DNA of 64,000 nt from Glandiceps talaboti (lineage: Eukaryota > Hemichordata > Enteropneusta > Spengelidae). Positions 1 through 23,742 of this stretch are shown in pieces; position 1 is the first letter of the stretch, and every line of letters begins with the position of its first letter. The notes under the pieces were generated by a model. The model worked only from the letters and a program-made list of their open reading frames with translations. It did not search any database and was not told the origin of the DNA. The DNA is taken from positions 26,503,176 through 26,567,175 of the forward strand of contig NC_135550.1 in the NCBI RefSeq assembly GCF_964340395.1, written 5' to 3'. The translations under genes were made by a program, and so were the position numbers.

Positions 1-258
1 AGTGTGTTATTTTATGTTGAGTGTAATTGTGCAATGTAGTTAGTTCCTGTGATGCAATAAAGATGGTGGAATACATATTTGTATTTCTGCCTGTGTCTTA
101 AATCCTTGAACTACTTCATGATAAACCACAAATCAAATGGTCAGTACTCAATCAAATTCATACATGGCAATGTAAGGAGGGAGGAAGACTATCAAGTTCC
201 CATCTGGAAATTTACAACTCTTTGTACAAAAGTAAGATTAACTTTTGTTTCCCAACAG
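1..258 (+). other. Intron upstream of first visible pecanex exon
   Basis: No coding exon is recognisable here. The stretch ends in a pyrimidine-containing tract and the acceptor cccaacag just before the first pecanex exon, so it is most simply the 3' part of an intron. The N-terminal half of the gene must lie to the left of the window. Confidence 0.6.
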
Positions 259-12054
<11,796 letters not shown>

Positions 12055-13183
12055 CACTGACGTCGTGTCAACTCAGCCTCTCTTCAGGTTATTCTGTATG
12101 TACAGGGTCAAACAAGTTTATTAATGTGTGCAAGGTCAAAAGTGACCAAATCTATGAGGGGAATTTACTCATCAGCCAAAACAGAGAAGTTTTTTGAATG
12201 ACATATCAACAAATTACTCAGACATGATCATGATATTCAGAGTAATTTACACATTCTACTAGTGCCTTGCTATGTTTTATCACAACTGTATTTGTCACAA
12301 GTATTTACAAGTCCAGTGCTCTTTGTAGATACATAGTTTATATATGGTCTTTTTCATCATTGCTGTACTCACATGTCATGCACATGGTCCTCATCACCCA
12401 TGCTATGTAGAAATAACACCCTCTCCCTTACTACTGTTTGATAACTGACACACCTTCCAGCCAACCGCAACCCCTGTGAAACAGCTTAGGAACGCCAAAC
12501 TTGTAATATGTCATAAAGTCACAAGTACTTGTTAACAACTTTTGTTTTGTATGGTGTAAGCAAATGAAACTCTACACAGGGTTGTTTATCAAGAAAGAAC
12601 TGTAAGATTTATGTGTTTTAAAAAAAAAGTATTGGCCAGATTTCACTCTGACATCAACAATTCTAATCTTGAAATGTTTCTAGTATGTTGAATGACATTA
12701 ACAGCTTACATGTAAGTTCACCACATAAAACAAACAAGCTAACATAGTTCATGCATAGAAGCACTGAAAGATCGCCACATTTTTTTTTTGCATTAACTGT
12801 GGAAGGAAAGTGTCTACAGTCAAGCTAGCTTTGTTTGCCATCAATAGCCATGTTTGTTTACAAACAGCTTCACTTGTGAAACAGTCAAACTATTATGTCA
12901 ACATTCAAACAAGGTGGAAAGATTTCCATATCATAGCCAACAAATGTCCAGTTTTACTTTCTTGCCACCATGATATCACCTTGATGACTTCCACATCTTG
13001 TATAAAGAGTGACTGGCCAAAATTGTATCATGTCAAAGACTTGCCAAAACTGTGTGCTCCTGTGCCTGTGTATACACCCTTTACCTTTGTATTACTTGGT
13101 GTTAATGATGATCTTGCAAACCAGCCATCTTGAATGGTGCCTCATGGGAAATATATTATTCCATTGGTAAACAATCCACAACT

Positions 13184-13593
13184 ACAAATAATCTAGTCTT
13201 GGTTACCCAGAACCTTGCAGGAAGGCTACCCTTCCAATCACTACAGAATAGGTATTACTACAACTACAAATAATCTAGTCTTGGTTACCCAGACTCTTAC
13301 AAGATGGCTCTCCTTCCAATCACTCCAGAATAGGTATTACTACAACTACAAATAATCTAGTCTTGGTTACCCAGAACCTTGCAGGAAGGCTACCCTTCCA
13401 ATCACTCCAGAATTGGTATTACTACAACTACAAATAATCTAGAATTGGTTACCCAGAACCTTGCAGGAAGGCCACCCTTCCAATCACTCCAGACTAGATA
13501 TTACAGCAACTACAAATAATCTAGTCTTGGTTACCCAGACCCTTACAGGAAGGCTACTCTTCCAATCACCTCATATTAGGTATTACCACAACT
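13184..13593. repeat. 82-bp minisatellite, five units
   Basis: Five tandem units at a regular 82-bp spacing, each with acaaataatctag, ttggttacccaga, ggaaggctaccc and ttccaatcac. The segment agtcttggttacccagactc in one unit closely resembles the terminal inverted repeat of the element at 36635-37009, so the array may have grown from an end of that transposon family. Confidence 0.85.
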
Positions 13594-14182
13594 ACAAACA
13601 ACTCCAACGGTCAAATGTATGCAAACATGGTCCGTTTAGATTCCTAATTTGATATTTGGTCAACCAAATGCAATGTTTCACATCTTATGTGTCTCAATGC
13701 TGTTGTAACACTTTGATATGTAGGTTGTAACTCCCAAACCAGGCAACTTTGTATTTTCACTATACTGTCTACAGATACCAAGTCCACAATACCTATCAAA
13801 CATTTCAGCTCATGATATACCTGTGAAAACTAAAATGATACCTTTTTTACATTAAAACAATAATACTAGATGATGTTGAAGTTGTGTTGTTCAAGCATCA
13901 TAATGCCTAGTGCTTGAGAAAGATTGATCCAAGTAACACTTGTTTCAAAATAATTTGTGTAATCTCTTCAGAGGGTGTTCAGCTGTGTTGTCAGTACTGA
14001 TAATGTGGAGTTATGATTGTCCATCACCTTCAGACTATATTTCTTTTGATGCTGTCATAAAATGAACATACCTGTATGTCCTAATTCATTGATCTTACTT
14101 TTGGCAAAATCATGCAATAAGCCTAACAGAGCTACTTGAGATACATTGCATATTTTTACTTTTTTTAGTTATCTTTATGTAA

Positions 14183-14289
14183 GTATGTGTGTGTGTGTAT
14201 GTATACGTATGTATGTATACGTATGTATGTATGTATGTATACGTATGTATGTGTGTGTGTATGCATGTATGTATGTATGTATGTATGTA

Positions 14290-14320
<31 letters not shown>

Positions 14321-14362
14321 ATGTATGTATGTATGTATGTATGTATGTATGTATACGTATGT
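14183..14362. repeat. (GTAT)n/(GT)n microsatellite
   Basis: About 180 bp of gtat units with gtgt and gtatac interruptions. Open frames run through it on both strands only because of the repeat. Confidence 0.95.
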
Positions 14363-14475
14363 AGTGAGATGTCATAAGACAAAAAAGTAAGTAGAGACAT
14401 ATTGTGTTTGAATATAGACAAAATGAAAGTTTGCAGGCACAGCCAATTAGATTAATGTTTCACAGTTACATGTTC

Positions 14476-14620
14476 AGATTCATTCACAACCAATGAGATT
14501 GGTGCTTACATCTGTAGTTGTTTGCAGATTCATTCATAACCAATGAGATTGATGCTTACATCTGTAGTTGTTGGCAGATTCATTCACAAACAGTGAGATT
14601 GATACTTACATATGTAGTTG
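14476..14620. repeat. 50-bp minisatellite, three units
   Basis: Three copies at exact 50-bp spacing (14476, 14526, 14576), each starting agattcattca and ending tctgtagttg or a close variant. Confidence 0.85.
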
Positions 14621-15559
14621 GCTGTACAGGTTGTACAATATTTACTGTGTTGCTAAGTACAAATAGACTGTGGGTATTTATTTCAGTTGATCAGAGCAAT
14701 TACTATTTCTAGATTTTAAAGAAAATATTTGAACTTTACATGTATAGAGAAGTTTGTCTTTATGAGTAAAGTGTTTCATATTTTGAAGAGATTTTCATTC
14801 AAAGAAACTTCCTGAAATTGTTTGGCTCTCCTTGACCAACAGCTTCCAAAAACAGACCTTGTAAGTGATGGTTTAGTAAGGGTGATGGAGCTGAAACATA
14901 CTAGCAATGATATCACACGACTTACCACCATGACGATACTACAAACCAATACAGTTTCCACCTCATTTGCATATATTTCTAACACCTTAACACTTTTAAC
15001 ACAGCACTGCCTGATGTGTATATTTTACATTTTCAGTTTTGGCATAGGTTATTAATTTAAAGCCAAAGTGCTTGCGTACCATATCAGCATCAGTTATGAC
15101 ATGTGTGGAAACAAGACTTATCTCATTAAAGGACAGTTATGACATCCACAGCTTAAAGGTACCAACACACATTTGCCAGATTCAAAGTTTTATACCAGTG
15201 GCGTAATATTACTTTTTGTATGCATACAAGACATTAAAAAGATGGGGTTAGAAATAAGTTGGGAAGGGAGGGGAGGGAAGGGGGCTCAAGGTGCCGTATA
15301 TGGATGCATAATTTTGCTATTTCCATGTTGTTTCAGGTAAGGTAGTCTGCAACACTTTGTTCTTGATGCCAGACATAGTAGTCAGTGACTGTAGTATGAC
15401 ATGGTGTTATCAGACATGCATTTAATACTTATATACCAAACTCATTATATGCAAATACATGTATATCTATGTAATAAAGCAAAATTACATGATAGTAGGA
15501 ATTTTGTGACTGTAAATATAATGTAAATAAAATTATTTCATTAATATTACACCTTTGTA

Positions 15560-16160
15560 TGTGATATTTAAATAATAGCCCGTGCCAGCTATAGGGCAAC
15601 ATCAGAATTTTCAGCTACCCGACCCCACCTAGTTTTTCACTGCCGACCCTAAAAAAAGATGTTCGAGAAAAAAATAAAATCGTGAAAATTGTGAAGTCTC
15701 GCCAGAAATAATGGACGCGGAAACTGACAACTTATAAAGACAATAAAAAAACTGTTCTTCCTATCTGTAATGGCTGTACATATGATGGGAAGAAACCAAT
15801 AACACAGATACCATTTGGAAAACACATAACTACCTGACCTATACACCTACACCTGAAAAAAATATAAAATAAAATAAAAAATTTACCTACCCACCTATTC
15901 TAAAATTGAGCGTAATCGGATAATTTTTTTATTAGGCCTAAAGCGTACCAGCCCAAGGGCAGGCATTAAATTGTGATATTGCCAGAGCACATTTCATATT
16001 AATTTTATTACATCGTCCACTCATTCATCCATGCATCATTCATCATCATTTGTCACCTGTAGAAAACTATCCCTTTGATGGTGCATTTCCAGCTTCACCT
16101 TGTACTAGTTGTAGATAACCACTGAATGATGACCTGATATTATTTGTAGGAGCTCAAGTG
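15560..16160. other. Intergenic region between convergent pecanex and K2P genes
   Basis: No gene is visible. The block about 15570-15960 differs in composition from its flanks (cccgaccccacc, runs of A, tttacctacccaccta) and could be an old dispersed repeat, but I cannot identify it. A minus-strand poly(A) signal (tttatt) near 15927 might serve the K2P copy A transcript. Confidence 0.3.
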
Positions 16161-19100
16161 ATCGGGAGTGATTACAATGGAGTTGGAGCACCAACTACAA
16201 CGAATCGATCTTTCAGTTTGACTTCAAGGATGAAATTAGCCTAGACTCTCATGATCGTTGATTTTGATAACTATAGACGAGGTTAAAAAATAATCATAAT
16301 TTAGATACGACATAGATATGAAAGATGAGACATGTCATACATGAATTTACATAATAGACAAAACAACTGATTTAAATGCCTACACCTTTCTTCACCAAGG
16401 TGAGCCAACAGTTATGCAAAATTATTCCCTTTCATTCAATTCACAAAATACTTGCATTATGGTCTCATCAGATCATTGCTATCCATTGCAACAGTTACAC
16501 TTGCTCTTTTTCGCCATTTGTTTCTCCTTTATTCTTTTAACGGTCGCGTTTAATTGGTCCTGAATCAGGTTTATAGTAACTGACATGACCACAAGTCCAA
16601 TAACTATGTAAATGGCAAGGAAAATCTGCCTCAAGACAAGTTCATCACTATCTAAATTATCGGCGGCAGCATCATGAATCACGAGATCACCAAAGCCAAC
16701 CGTTGTGAACGTAATGGTGGTGAAATAGAAAGCGTCTAAATAAGTCCAATCAGAACCAGATTTCATAAATATGATAACTATAGAACCTGCTACGATCCAT
16801 AGCAACAGAACAACAAGAAGAAGTGTTACTGGGGCATCACCCACGTCCTGGATATCATTGTCATCTTTATTACTCCCTGTTGTCATTTTTTGGCTGTTTT
16901 CAAGAGTCGGTTTTGGTACAAAATTCTCATTGTCCACAGAAGTTTTCATTGTTTGTTCCAGCTCTATTGCATTACACTGTACCATGACGGATTTGCCAAC
17001 TCTGGCATCTATTTCGTCTTCCATATCCAATGCTTCTTTGCAGTGCTTCCTGGCAGCAGTAACCCGGCGGTGAAGGTATTTCAATGGTACGGCAATTAAT
17101 CGACCAATTTTAGCCAAAAATATCAGGAAGAGCGGAATTCCAACAATGGCATAAAATATACATGCCAACCGTCCCACTTGCGTTATTGGGGAAATGGTAC
17201 CATATCCTATAATGACAATTGTCGAGCAAAATGAAAAAAAGTAAGTGAACTCGTCCATCAATGGGTAGATGCAATTAATGAACACACATAAAACGATACC
17301 GGTTCATTGGCCTTCATAGACTTGGTTTGGCGCTTGCATTTCGTATTGATTGGCTTAATGTTATACGACAATTCCCAACCCAGGCCTGCACGAATCTTCA
17401 GAATTTAATTGCCCAATTATTACGTGCCTTGAATGAATCAAAGCATGCCTTTAATGTGCGTGGTATATTGGAGATTGATGATACGTAAAACAGTCCCTAA
17501 ACTAATAAATAAGGCGGACGTTTCCAGCAATCAACTCGGCTGTATCAGTGTTTCAAAACCAAACGATTAGCCCGCATATGGTTGACACATAATTTTTCCA
17601 TCGGGCCAATGAAAAGTCACTGACACTCTTTAAATCAAAACACAGGTTGACCTCCCCCATCATTTAATTCTAAAACATGATGACCCCCCCCCCCCCCCAT
17701 ATCATATATACATGACAGGTATTTGATCGTGATCGACTCAGAGCCTCAGAGGGGACTGCTTGACTATGTCCCGTAAATACTTTTAAGATAATACCACACT
17801 AAATTAGGGTAGTGTAGTCTTTTAAAACAATGTTTAGACTATCCTGGCAATAATTTCACGTCTTTAAAAGACAGTATCATCTAAAATTAGCAATTAATCT
17901 TTACACATCGGGTTAAATTGCTCAAGAAAAGTTATGACAGTAAAAGGTTGGTGCGTCTGATAGTCCAAATCAAATGATTCGGTGTACTGCTTTTTCTAAG
18001 TCACGATATGCAAGCCTTCACCATTTCGAAGGCTAACTAAGGTTTTTAAACTGTCACTGTTGACAACACAAAAATACCTACCTATAGTACTCATTACGGT
18101 GATACAAAAGAAACAAGCTGAAAAGAAATTCCAGCGACGGAAGTAAACAGCTTTTTCATGATCATTCTTAACTTTGTCAAGTTTTTCTTCCATCTTTTCT
18201 ATTTCATCTAATGCTAACGATGTCCATTCTTCTTGGGTGTGTTGACTTGCGTTGTTCCACAGGTGTTCTATAAGTTCCAATCGGATTTTAGTAGTCTTGT
18301 TGACTTCGACCGTGTCATCGATCTCCATGGTAGAGTGCCAGTCACCTTCAATAAAATGGAACATAAGGCCTCCGCATACTATAAAGGCAAACACACCGAC
18401 GAACAGAAGCAAAGTGTTCCTTAAATTTGACAGGTCTATACACTGAAGGCGTTGTTTTAATTTTGCTGCCTGATCGATATTCTCCAACCCCGCCATTATG
18501 CTAGCTCACTGGTGTGCCAATGGTATAAACTAAACCCAGTTTGTTGTTGCAACACCCTTTTCCCATTACTAGTATATTGCAGACAGGCCTTGACAAGTTG
18601 GCATATTTGTCGACCTTTATATATACGTTATGAAACCAGACAAGGACAGATATGGACATAGAATTAGAATGACATATTTGGAATTTTGGCATATTTTACC
18701 AAAATTATTATGTATAATCTACTTTTGTGCTACTTACTTACAAACAAGAGCTAACAACGGCGTGATCTACTGACATGTTGATTTATCTACTAATCCTGTA
18801 CTAATTACATTTATCTCTAGTAGCTAACAATTGTCAAGTGTTTTGATTGAACAACACATTAGTACTTGTAAACAAGATAACTTGTTGATTATCGAATTCA
18901 GATTAATACCTTATTTTCCAATGGCGTGATCAACACTTGTCTTACACGTGGAAAATTTACACATGGCATGAATATTCTGATGGAAAGTTCACCATGTCTT
19001 CTAGAATAGTGAATCTATCTGTTATTTATAGCAAATTATATTTAGAATAATGTCATCACTATAATTTCAAGGTGACAACTAGAACTTATATGTCATAGGT

Positions 19101-19690
19101 GTGGAGAATTAAAGACATATTAGATTTTTGATTACAACGCAACAGATGGTGTGTGGTGTTCCTCTCTGCCTGAGTTTTTAAGCGCGTACTTGTGAGTGAG
19201 GATACCTGTGTGGCTAATTCGTAACTTAGAAAAGCTCGTTAGATCCTGGTACCCAAGAAAGATAGTTAGAGCATAGACCGTACACTGACGAGTGTGGGGT
19301 ATATGGTTAGAGTGGAGAATCGTTCACGTTCTGCCGATCTACCTACAACTACAATACTTAGACACAGAAACATAACATTAAGCAACCCCAGGACGTAACA
19401 CTTTTAGCAGAGTGTAGATGGACTTTGTTAAACGTTGTAAAAACCCTCCAGAATGGGCCGTATGATGTGTTTATAACCCCCAGGCTGGTTTTTCAATGTC
19501 CGGGGTTGGAATTGCATGTAATTCTCAGAACTATTAATCAAACTAACCATGTACATTCGCGATGTCGGGCGATAACTTGAGGGGGATGGGTGACGACTAT
19601 TAAAGTTCTAGGCTGAGAGAAAATCGGTCAGAGCCAAGTATAAGGGGAAATGCATCAGAGCTAAGGGCAAAGTCTTTAGATTTTCGATCC
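16161..19690. repeat. Segmental duplication, copy A (K2P gene plus flanks)
   Basis: Homology with 20351-23412 starts abruptly at atcgggagtgatta and covers the 3' UTR, both exons, intron edges and upstream sequence. The last recognised shared block is 19605-19690 (gagagaaaatcgg, gagccaagta, aaatgcatcagagcta). The direct-repeat offset is about 4.19 kb at the left end. Intron middles and upstream sequence carry many indels, whereas exon 2 and the adjacent 3' UTR are nearly identical between copies. Confidence 0.85.
16479..18496 (-). CDS. KCNK: Two-pore-domain (K2P) potassium channel, copy A (380 aa, 2 exons)
   Basis: Exon 1 is 18496-18082 (ATG at 18494-18496) and exon 2 is 17206-16479. The 875-bp intron begins gtaggtat, ends cattatag, and splits the first glycine codon of the pore-1 GYG, the classic K2P intron position. 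The product has the K2P plan M1-P1-M2-M3-P2-M4: M1 about residues 28-46, an extracellular cap with sequons N66 and N82 and no cysteine, filter 1 TIGYG at 137-141, M2 150-178, an acidic cytoplasmic loop 190-262, M3 264-286, filter 2 TVGFG at 307-311, M4 about 331-356, and a Lys/Cys-rich tail. It is a plasma-membrane leak K+ channel subunit acting as a dimer. The absence of a cap cysteine means no TWIK-type inter-subunit disulphide. The exact subfamily is unclear. Confidence 0.93.
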
Positions 19691-20350
19691 TACATACAGT
19701 AATTGTTGGTCCAGGAATGCAAAATTCTTAGCTATAGCCATCATTCATGATAAACCCATATTTTCAACGATTGTGAAGATGAAGAGTAACAAAAAACATG
19801 GAAAATATTGATTGTTGATTTCGCAGTGAGTGAACTTGCGTGATCACAGAGGCAAGTTTAATTTTACCCCTTTCATATATAGTTGGCTAAACACGTCTAT
19901 ATTATCGATATTATTGACATTTTATTGTATTCTGATAGAAATATTCTGAGACATATCTCGGGAAACAAGTGCCTGTGGTAGAACCATAGCGGAGAGCGAA
20001 GACGTGTCGAACATCGTAGCATGTACATCCAGAGCTACACATTCTCGATCTCTCAAAAACGAACCCAGATTGAGTATTAATTCATTTTATCTCATTTTAT
20101 TGTATATTCTACATAATTTACATATTATTGCAACTTATTCACTTTTGGAAGACAAGCTCCCTATGGTTGCGCCTTGATCACGCAATAAGGTCCTTAGAAG
20201 TTACTGTAGACGGACCGAAACGTGGCATTCGATTCCAATTTACCCTTCCAAAGTAACTATATTGTACTGTTCTAACAAAAAATATCCCGTTTTAATACTT
20301 TACGATATACTAAAAACCTCGTTGTGTGCACATCTTTATTGTAATTGTAT
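18497..20350. other. Intergenic region between K2P copies; upstream region of copy A
   Basis: No coding sequence is recognised. The first roughly 150 bp are alignable to the region upstream of copy B (ggtgtgc, acccttttccca, acaagttggcatatttgtc), so they probably hold shared 5' UTR or promoter sequence. The block at 19605-19690 is also shared with 23341-23412. The rest shows nothing I can name. Confidence 0.5.
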
Positions 20351-20724
20351 ATCGGGAGTGATTAATGGAGTTGGAGCACCAACTACAACGAATCGATCTT
20401 TCAATTTGACTTCAAGGATGAAATTAGCCTAGACTCTCATGATCGTTGATTTTGACAACTATAGACGAGGTTAAAATATAATCATCATTTAGATACGACA
20501 TAGATATGAAAGATGAGACATGTCATACATGAATTTACATAATAGACAAAACAACTGATTTAAATGCCTACACCTTTCTTCACCAAGGTGAGCCAACAGT
20601 TATGCAAAATTATTCCCTTTCATTCATTTCACAAAATACTTGCATTATGGTCGCATCAAATCATTGCTATCCATTGCAACAGTTACACTTGCTCTTTTTC
20701 GCCATTTGTTTCTCCTTTAATCTT

Positions 20725-21895
20725 TTAACGGTCGCGTTTAATTGGTCCTGAATCACGTTTATAGTAACTGACATGACCACAAGTCCAATAACTATGTAAA
20801 AGGCAAGGAAAATCTGCCTCAAGTTCATCATTATCTAAATTATCGGCGGCAGCATCATGAATCACGAGATCACCAAAGCCAACCGTTGTGAACGTAATGG
20901 TGGTGAAATAGAAAGCGTCTAAATAAGTCCAATCAGAACCAGATTTCATAAATATGATAACTATAGAACCTGCTACGATCCATAGCAACAGAACAACAAT
21001 GAGAAGTGTTACTGGGGCATCACCCACGTCCTGGATATCATTGTCATCTTTATTACTCCCTGTTGTCATTTTTTGGCTCTTTTCAAGAGTCGGTTTTGGT
21101 ACAAAATTCTCATTGTCCACAGAAGTTTTCATGGTTTGTTCCAGCTCTATTTCATCACACTGTATCATGACGGATTTGCCAACTCTGGCATCTATTTCGT
21201 CTTCCATATCCAATGCTTCTTTGCAGTGCTTCCTGGCAGCAGTAACCCGGCGGTGAAGGTATTTCAATGGTACGGCAATTAATCGACCAATTTTAGCCAA
21301 AAATATCAGGAAGAGCGGAATTCCAACAATGGCATAAAATATACATGCCAACCGTCCCATTTGCGTTATTGTGGAAATGGTACCATATCCTATAATGACA
21401 ACCAAAGCATGCATGAATCTTTAGGATTATTACCTAGGAACAGATACGTTTACTTTATATAATTTTTTTCATTTACTGATATTGAGAGGGATGTGTGAAA
21501 GCAGATCTTGGCTGCCCCGCCCGACAACTGTGTTGATTATGATAGACTATATGAATTAAAATGTACCTGTGTTTGATATGTTTAATGTACCGTCTATGAT
21601 TTGACACTGTCGCGGCTACTATTATTTCAAGTGCAAAATTCAGCTTTCACAAATCCATATTCACTAAAAAAAAGGTTTACCATCTTCTTGGATCCCGCCT
21701 TTCCGTTAGCTGCATCGCGGTAATAATAGTAATCATGGAACTACCCGTGGTATTCCTAATTATTTAAAATGTATTGAAATGTGAATCAATATCATATCCG
21801 ACATATTATCACGGTATGTATATGTTATGAAATATTACATGTCGCAAAACATTCGCTATCTTCAATATTTCGATTCTGTGATTGCCCATTAATTT

Positions 21896-21935
<40 letters not shown>

Positions 21936-22622
21936 TGGAAAACCATCGGGAGCACGTCCCATTTACAGGCTCCTAAAATGTAACCCAAAACATCACCATT
22001 TGGAATTCCTCAACTTGTAGGTTTGCTAATTTAAGAAAGTAATGATCAGTAATTACATGTACTTCACAGCTGATGTGTTAATGGTATAAGTACGCAAACG
22101 TCCCCAAAACCAAATGATTTGATGTACAGCTTTCAATTAAGACATGCAAACGTTGATCACTTCGAAGGCTAACTAAGGTTTTAAGGTGACATCACAAAAA
22201 TACCTACCTATAGTACTCATTACGGTGATACAAAAGAAACAAGCTGAAAAAAAATTCCAGCGACGGAAGTAAACAGCTTTTTCATGATCACTCTTAACTT
22301 TGTCAAGTTTTTCTTCCATCTTTTCTATTTCATCTAATGCTAACGATGTCCACTCTTCTTGGGTGTGTTGACTCGCGTTGTTCCACAGGTGTTCTATAAG
22401 TTCCAATCGGATTTTAGTCGTCTTGTTGACTTCGACCATGTCATCGATCTCCATGGTAGCGTGCCAGTCACCTTCAATAAAATGGAACATAAGGCCTCTG
22501 CATACTATAAAGGCAAACACACCAACGAACAGAAGCAAAGTGTTCCTTAAATTTGACAGGTCTATACACTGGATTCTTTTTTTAAAAACTGTTTCTACAT
22601 TGATTTTCTTGAACACCTCCAT
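20725..22622 (-). pseudogene. KCNK: K2P potassium channel copy B, frameshifted in M4
   Basis: Exon 1 is 22622-22208 (ATG at 22620-22622, 415 nt as in copy A) and exon 2 starts at 21389. The pore-1 split-GYG intron and both filters (TIGYG, TVGFG) are intact. Compared with copy A, 5 nt are missing at about 20819-20824, between two short AAG repeats. The frame shifts right after DNLDNDEL, removing M4 and ending at a new stop at 20725 (359 codons). The region matching copy A continues to 20667. Residues about 18 onward are nearly identical to copy A, but the first 17 differ almost completely. M1 carries VCRGLMF where copy A has VCGGLMF. It could be a decaying gene, a truncated regulatory subunit or an assembly error. 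Confidence 0.75.
21895..21935. repeat. (ATTT)n microsatellite in K2P copy B intron
   Basis: About ten tandem tttatt/attt units. Absent from the copy A intron. Confidence 0.9.
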
Positions 22623-22815
22623 TATCCTCAATCATTGGTGTGCTAGTAGTATATAACTTAACCCAGTATTGATCACCCTTTTCCCATGACACATCAAAAC
22701 ATTGCAGACAGACCTAGACAAGTTGGCATATTTGTCAAGCATAATATATACACTTACATTATATAGAATTACAATAACGTTTCTGTACAACATTATGATG
22801 TTGAATAGTGCTACT

Positions 22816-23163
22816 GTCATTGAAATATGAGATAGCACCTCTGACATAACTGTACATAAACATGTCAACTATTGTCATTGAAATATGAGATAGCACCTCT
22901 GACATAACTGTACATAAACATGTCAACTATTGTCATTGAACTATGAGATAGCACCTCTGACATAACTGTACATAAACATGTCAACTATTGTCATTGAAAT
23001 ATGAGATAGCACCTCTGACATAACTGTACATAAACATGTCAACTATTGTCATTGAACTATGAGATAGCACCTCTGACATAACTGTACATAAACATGTCAA
23101 CTATTGTCATTGAAATATGAGATAGCACCTCTGACATAACTGTACATAAACATGTCAACTATT
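22816..23163. repeat. 58-bp minisatellite, six near-identical units upstream of K2P copy B
   Basis: Six exact 58-bp units (starts 22816, 22874, 22932, 22990, 23048, 23106). The only variation seen is one base (gaaatatg or gaactatg) in the order a,a,c,a,c,a, which suggests recent two-unit expansion. The array begins 194 bp upstream of the copy B ATG and is absent upstream of copy A. Confidence 0.93.
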
Positions 23164-23550
23164 GTAATCATATCGTGTAGTGAAACTTTGCATTTTAACA
23201 AAAAGAATATCCATCAACAACATGTATCAACACATTACACCGAGTGTCAGACGATCATATTCAAATATAATAAAAAATGACCTCCACCCCACCCCCTCCA
23301 AAGAAAATAGTGATGAAAATAGGCTACAGGAAATGGGTGAGTTCTAGGTTGAGAGAAAATCGGCCAGAGCCAAGTATTAGACTACGGGGAAATGCATCAG
23401 AGCTAAGTTTTCGGCTAACTCTTGTGTGTGATTATCAACTTTTACCATTTTATGTGAAATCTAAATCTAAAGTTCTAAAAATATCTGAAGACATTAGAAA
23501 CAGTTCCCTCAGCATGCATTTGTCAAGGATTTTGTAGATCTCGATTGTAG

Positions 23551-23742
23551 TTCACCAAGATTTTAAAGAACAGAGCGTTCCACCTCATGCTACACATCTT
23601 CACCACGATTTTAGAGGACAGAGAGTTCCACCTCATGCTACACATCTTCACCAAGCCTTTAGAGAACAGAGAGTTCCACCTCATGCTACACATCTTCACC
23701 AAGCCTTTAGAGGACAGAGAGTTCCACCTCATGCTACACAGA
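23551..23742. repeat. 48-bp minisatellite, about four units
   Basis: Units at 48-bp spacing (23578, 23626, 23674, 23722) with ttccacctcatgctacaca and cttcaccaagcctttagag, plus a partial unit on the left. The unit is a multiple of three, so a 16-residue repeat frame stays open on the minus strand. It shows no sign of being a gene. Confidence 0.88.

Larger units (their letters stand above)
12055..15531 (+). other. Pecanex 3' UTR and downstream region
   Basis: About 3.5 kb after the pecanex stop with no further conserved coding sequence. Poly(A) signals AATAAA are at 15473-15478 and 15526-15531, so the transcript may end near 15500-15560. The stretch holds an 82-bp minisatellite (13184-13593), a GTAT microsatellite (14183-14362) and a 50-bp triplicate (14476-14620). 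A random open frame at 12810-13133 has no family resemblance. Confidence 0.5.
20351..23412. repeat. Segmental duplication, copy B
   Basis: Second copy of the K2P-bearing unit. Relative to copy A it has a different intron middle (including an ATTT microsatellite) and a 58-bp minisatellite inserted just upstream of the gene. The shared upstream block is at 23341-23412. Confidence 0.85.

Noticed and set aside
12810-13133. 107-codon plus-strand open frame after pecanex
   Set aside because: Lies in the 3' UTR, has no recognisable family and no splice connection to the gene.
14110-14421. Long open frames of Thr/His/Tyr/Ile or Cys/Val/Tyr repeats
   Set aside because: They are translations of the GTAT/GT microsatellite and appear in several frames at once.
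16771-17099. Plus-strand open frames of 69-100 codons
   Set aside because: Antisense of K2P exon 2; the same shadows recur over copy B.
22816-23163. Regular direct repeats resembling a CRISPR array
   Set aside because: Units abut without spacers and the genome is an intron-bearing eukaryote; it is a minisatellite.
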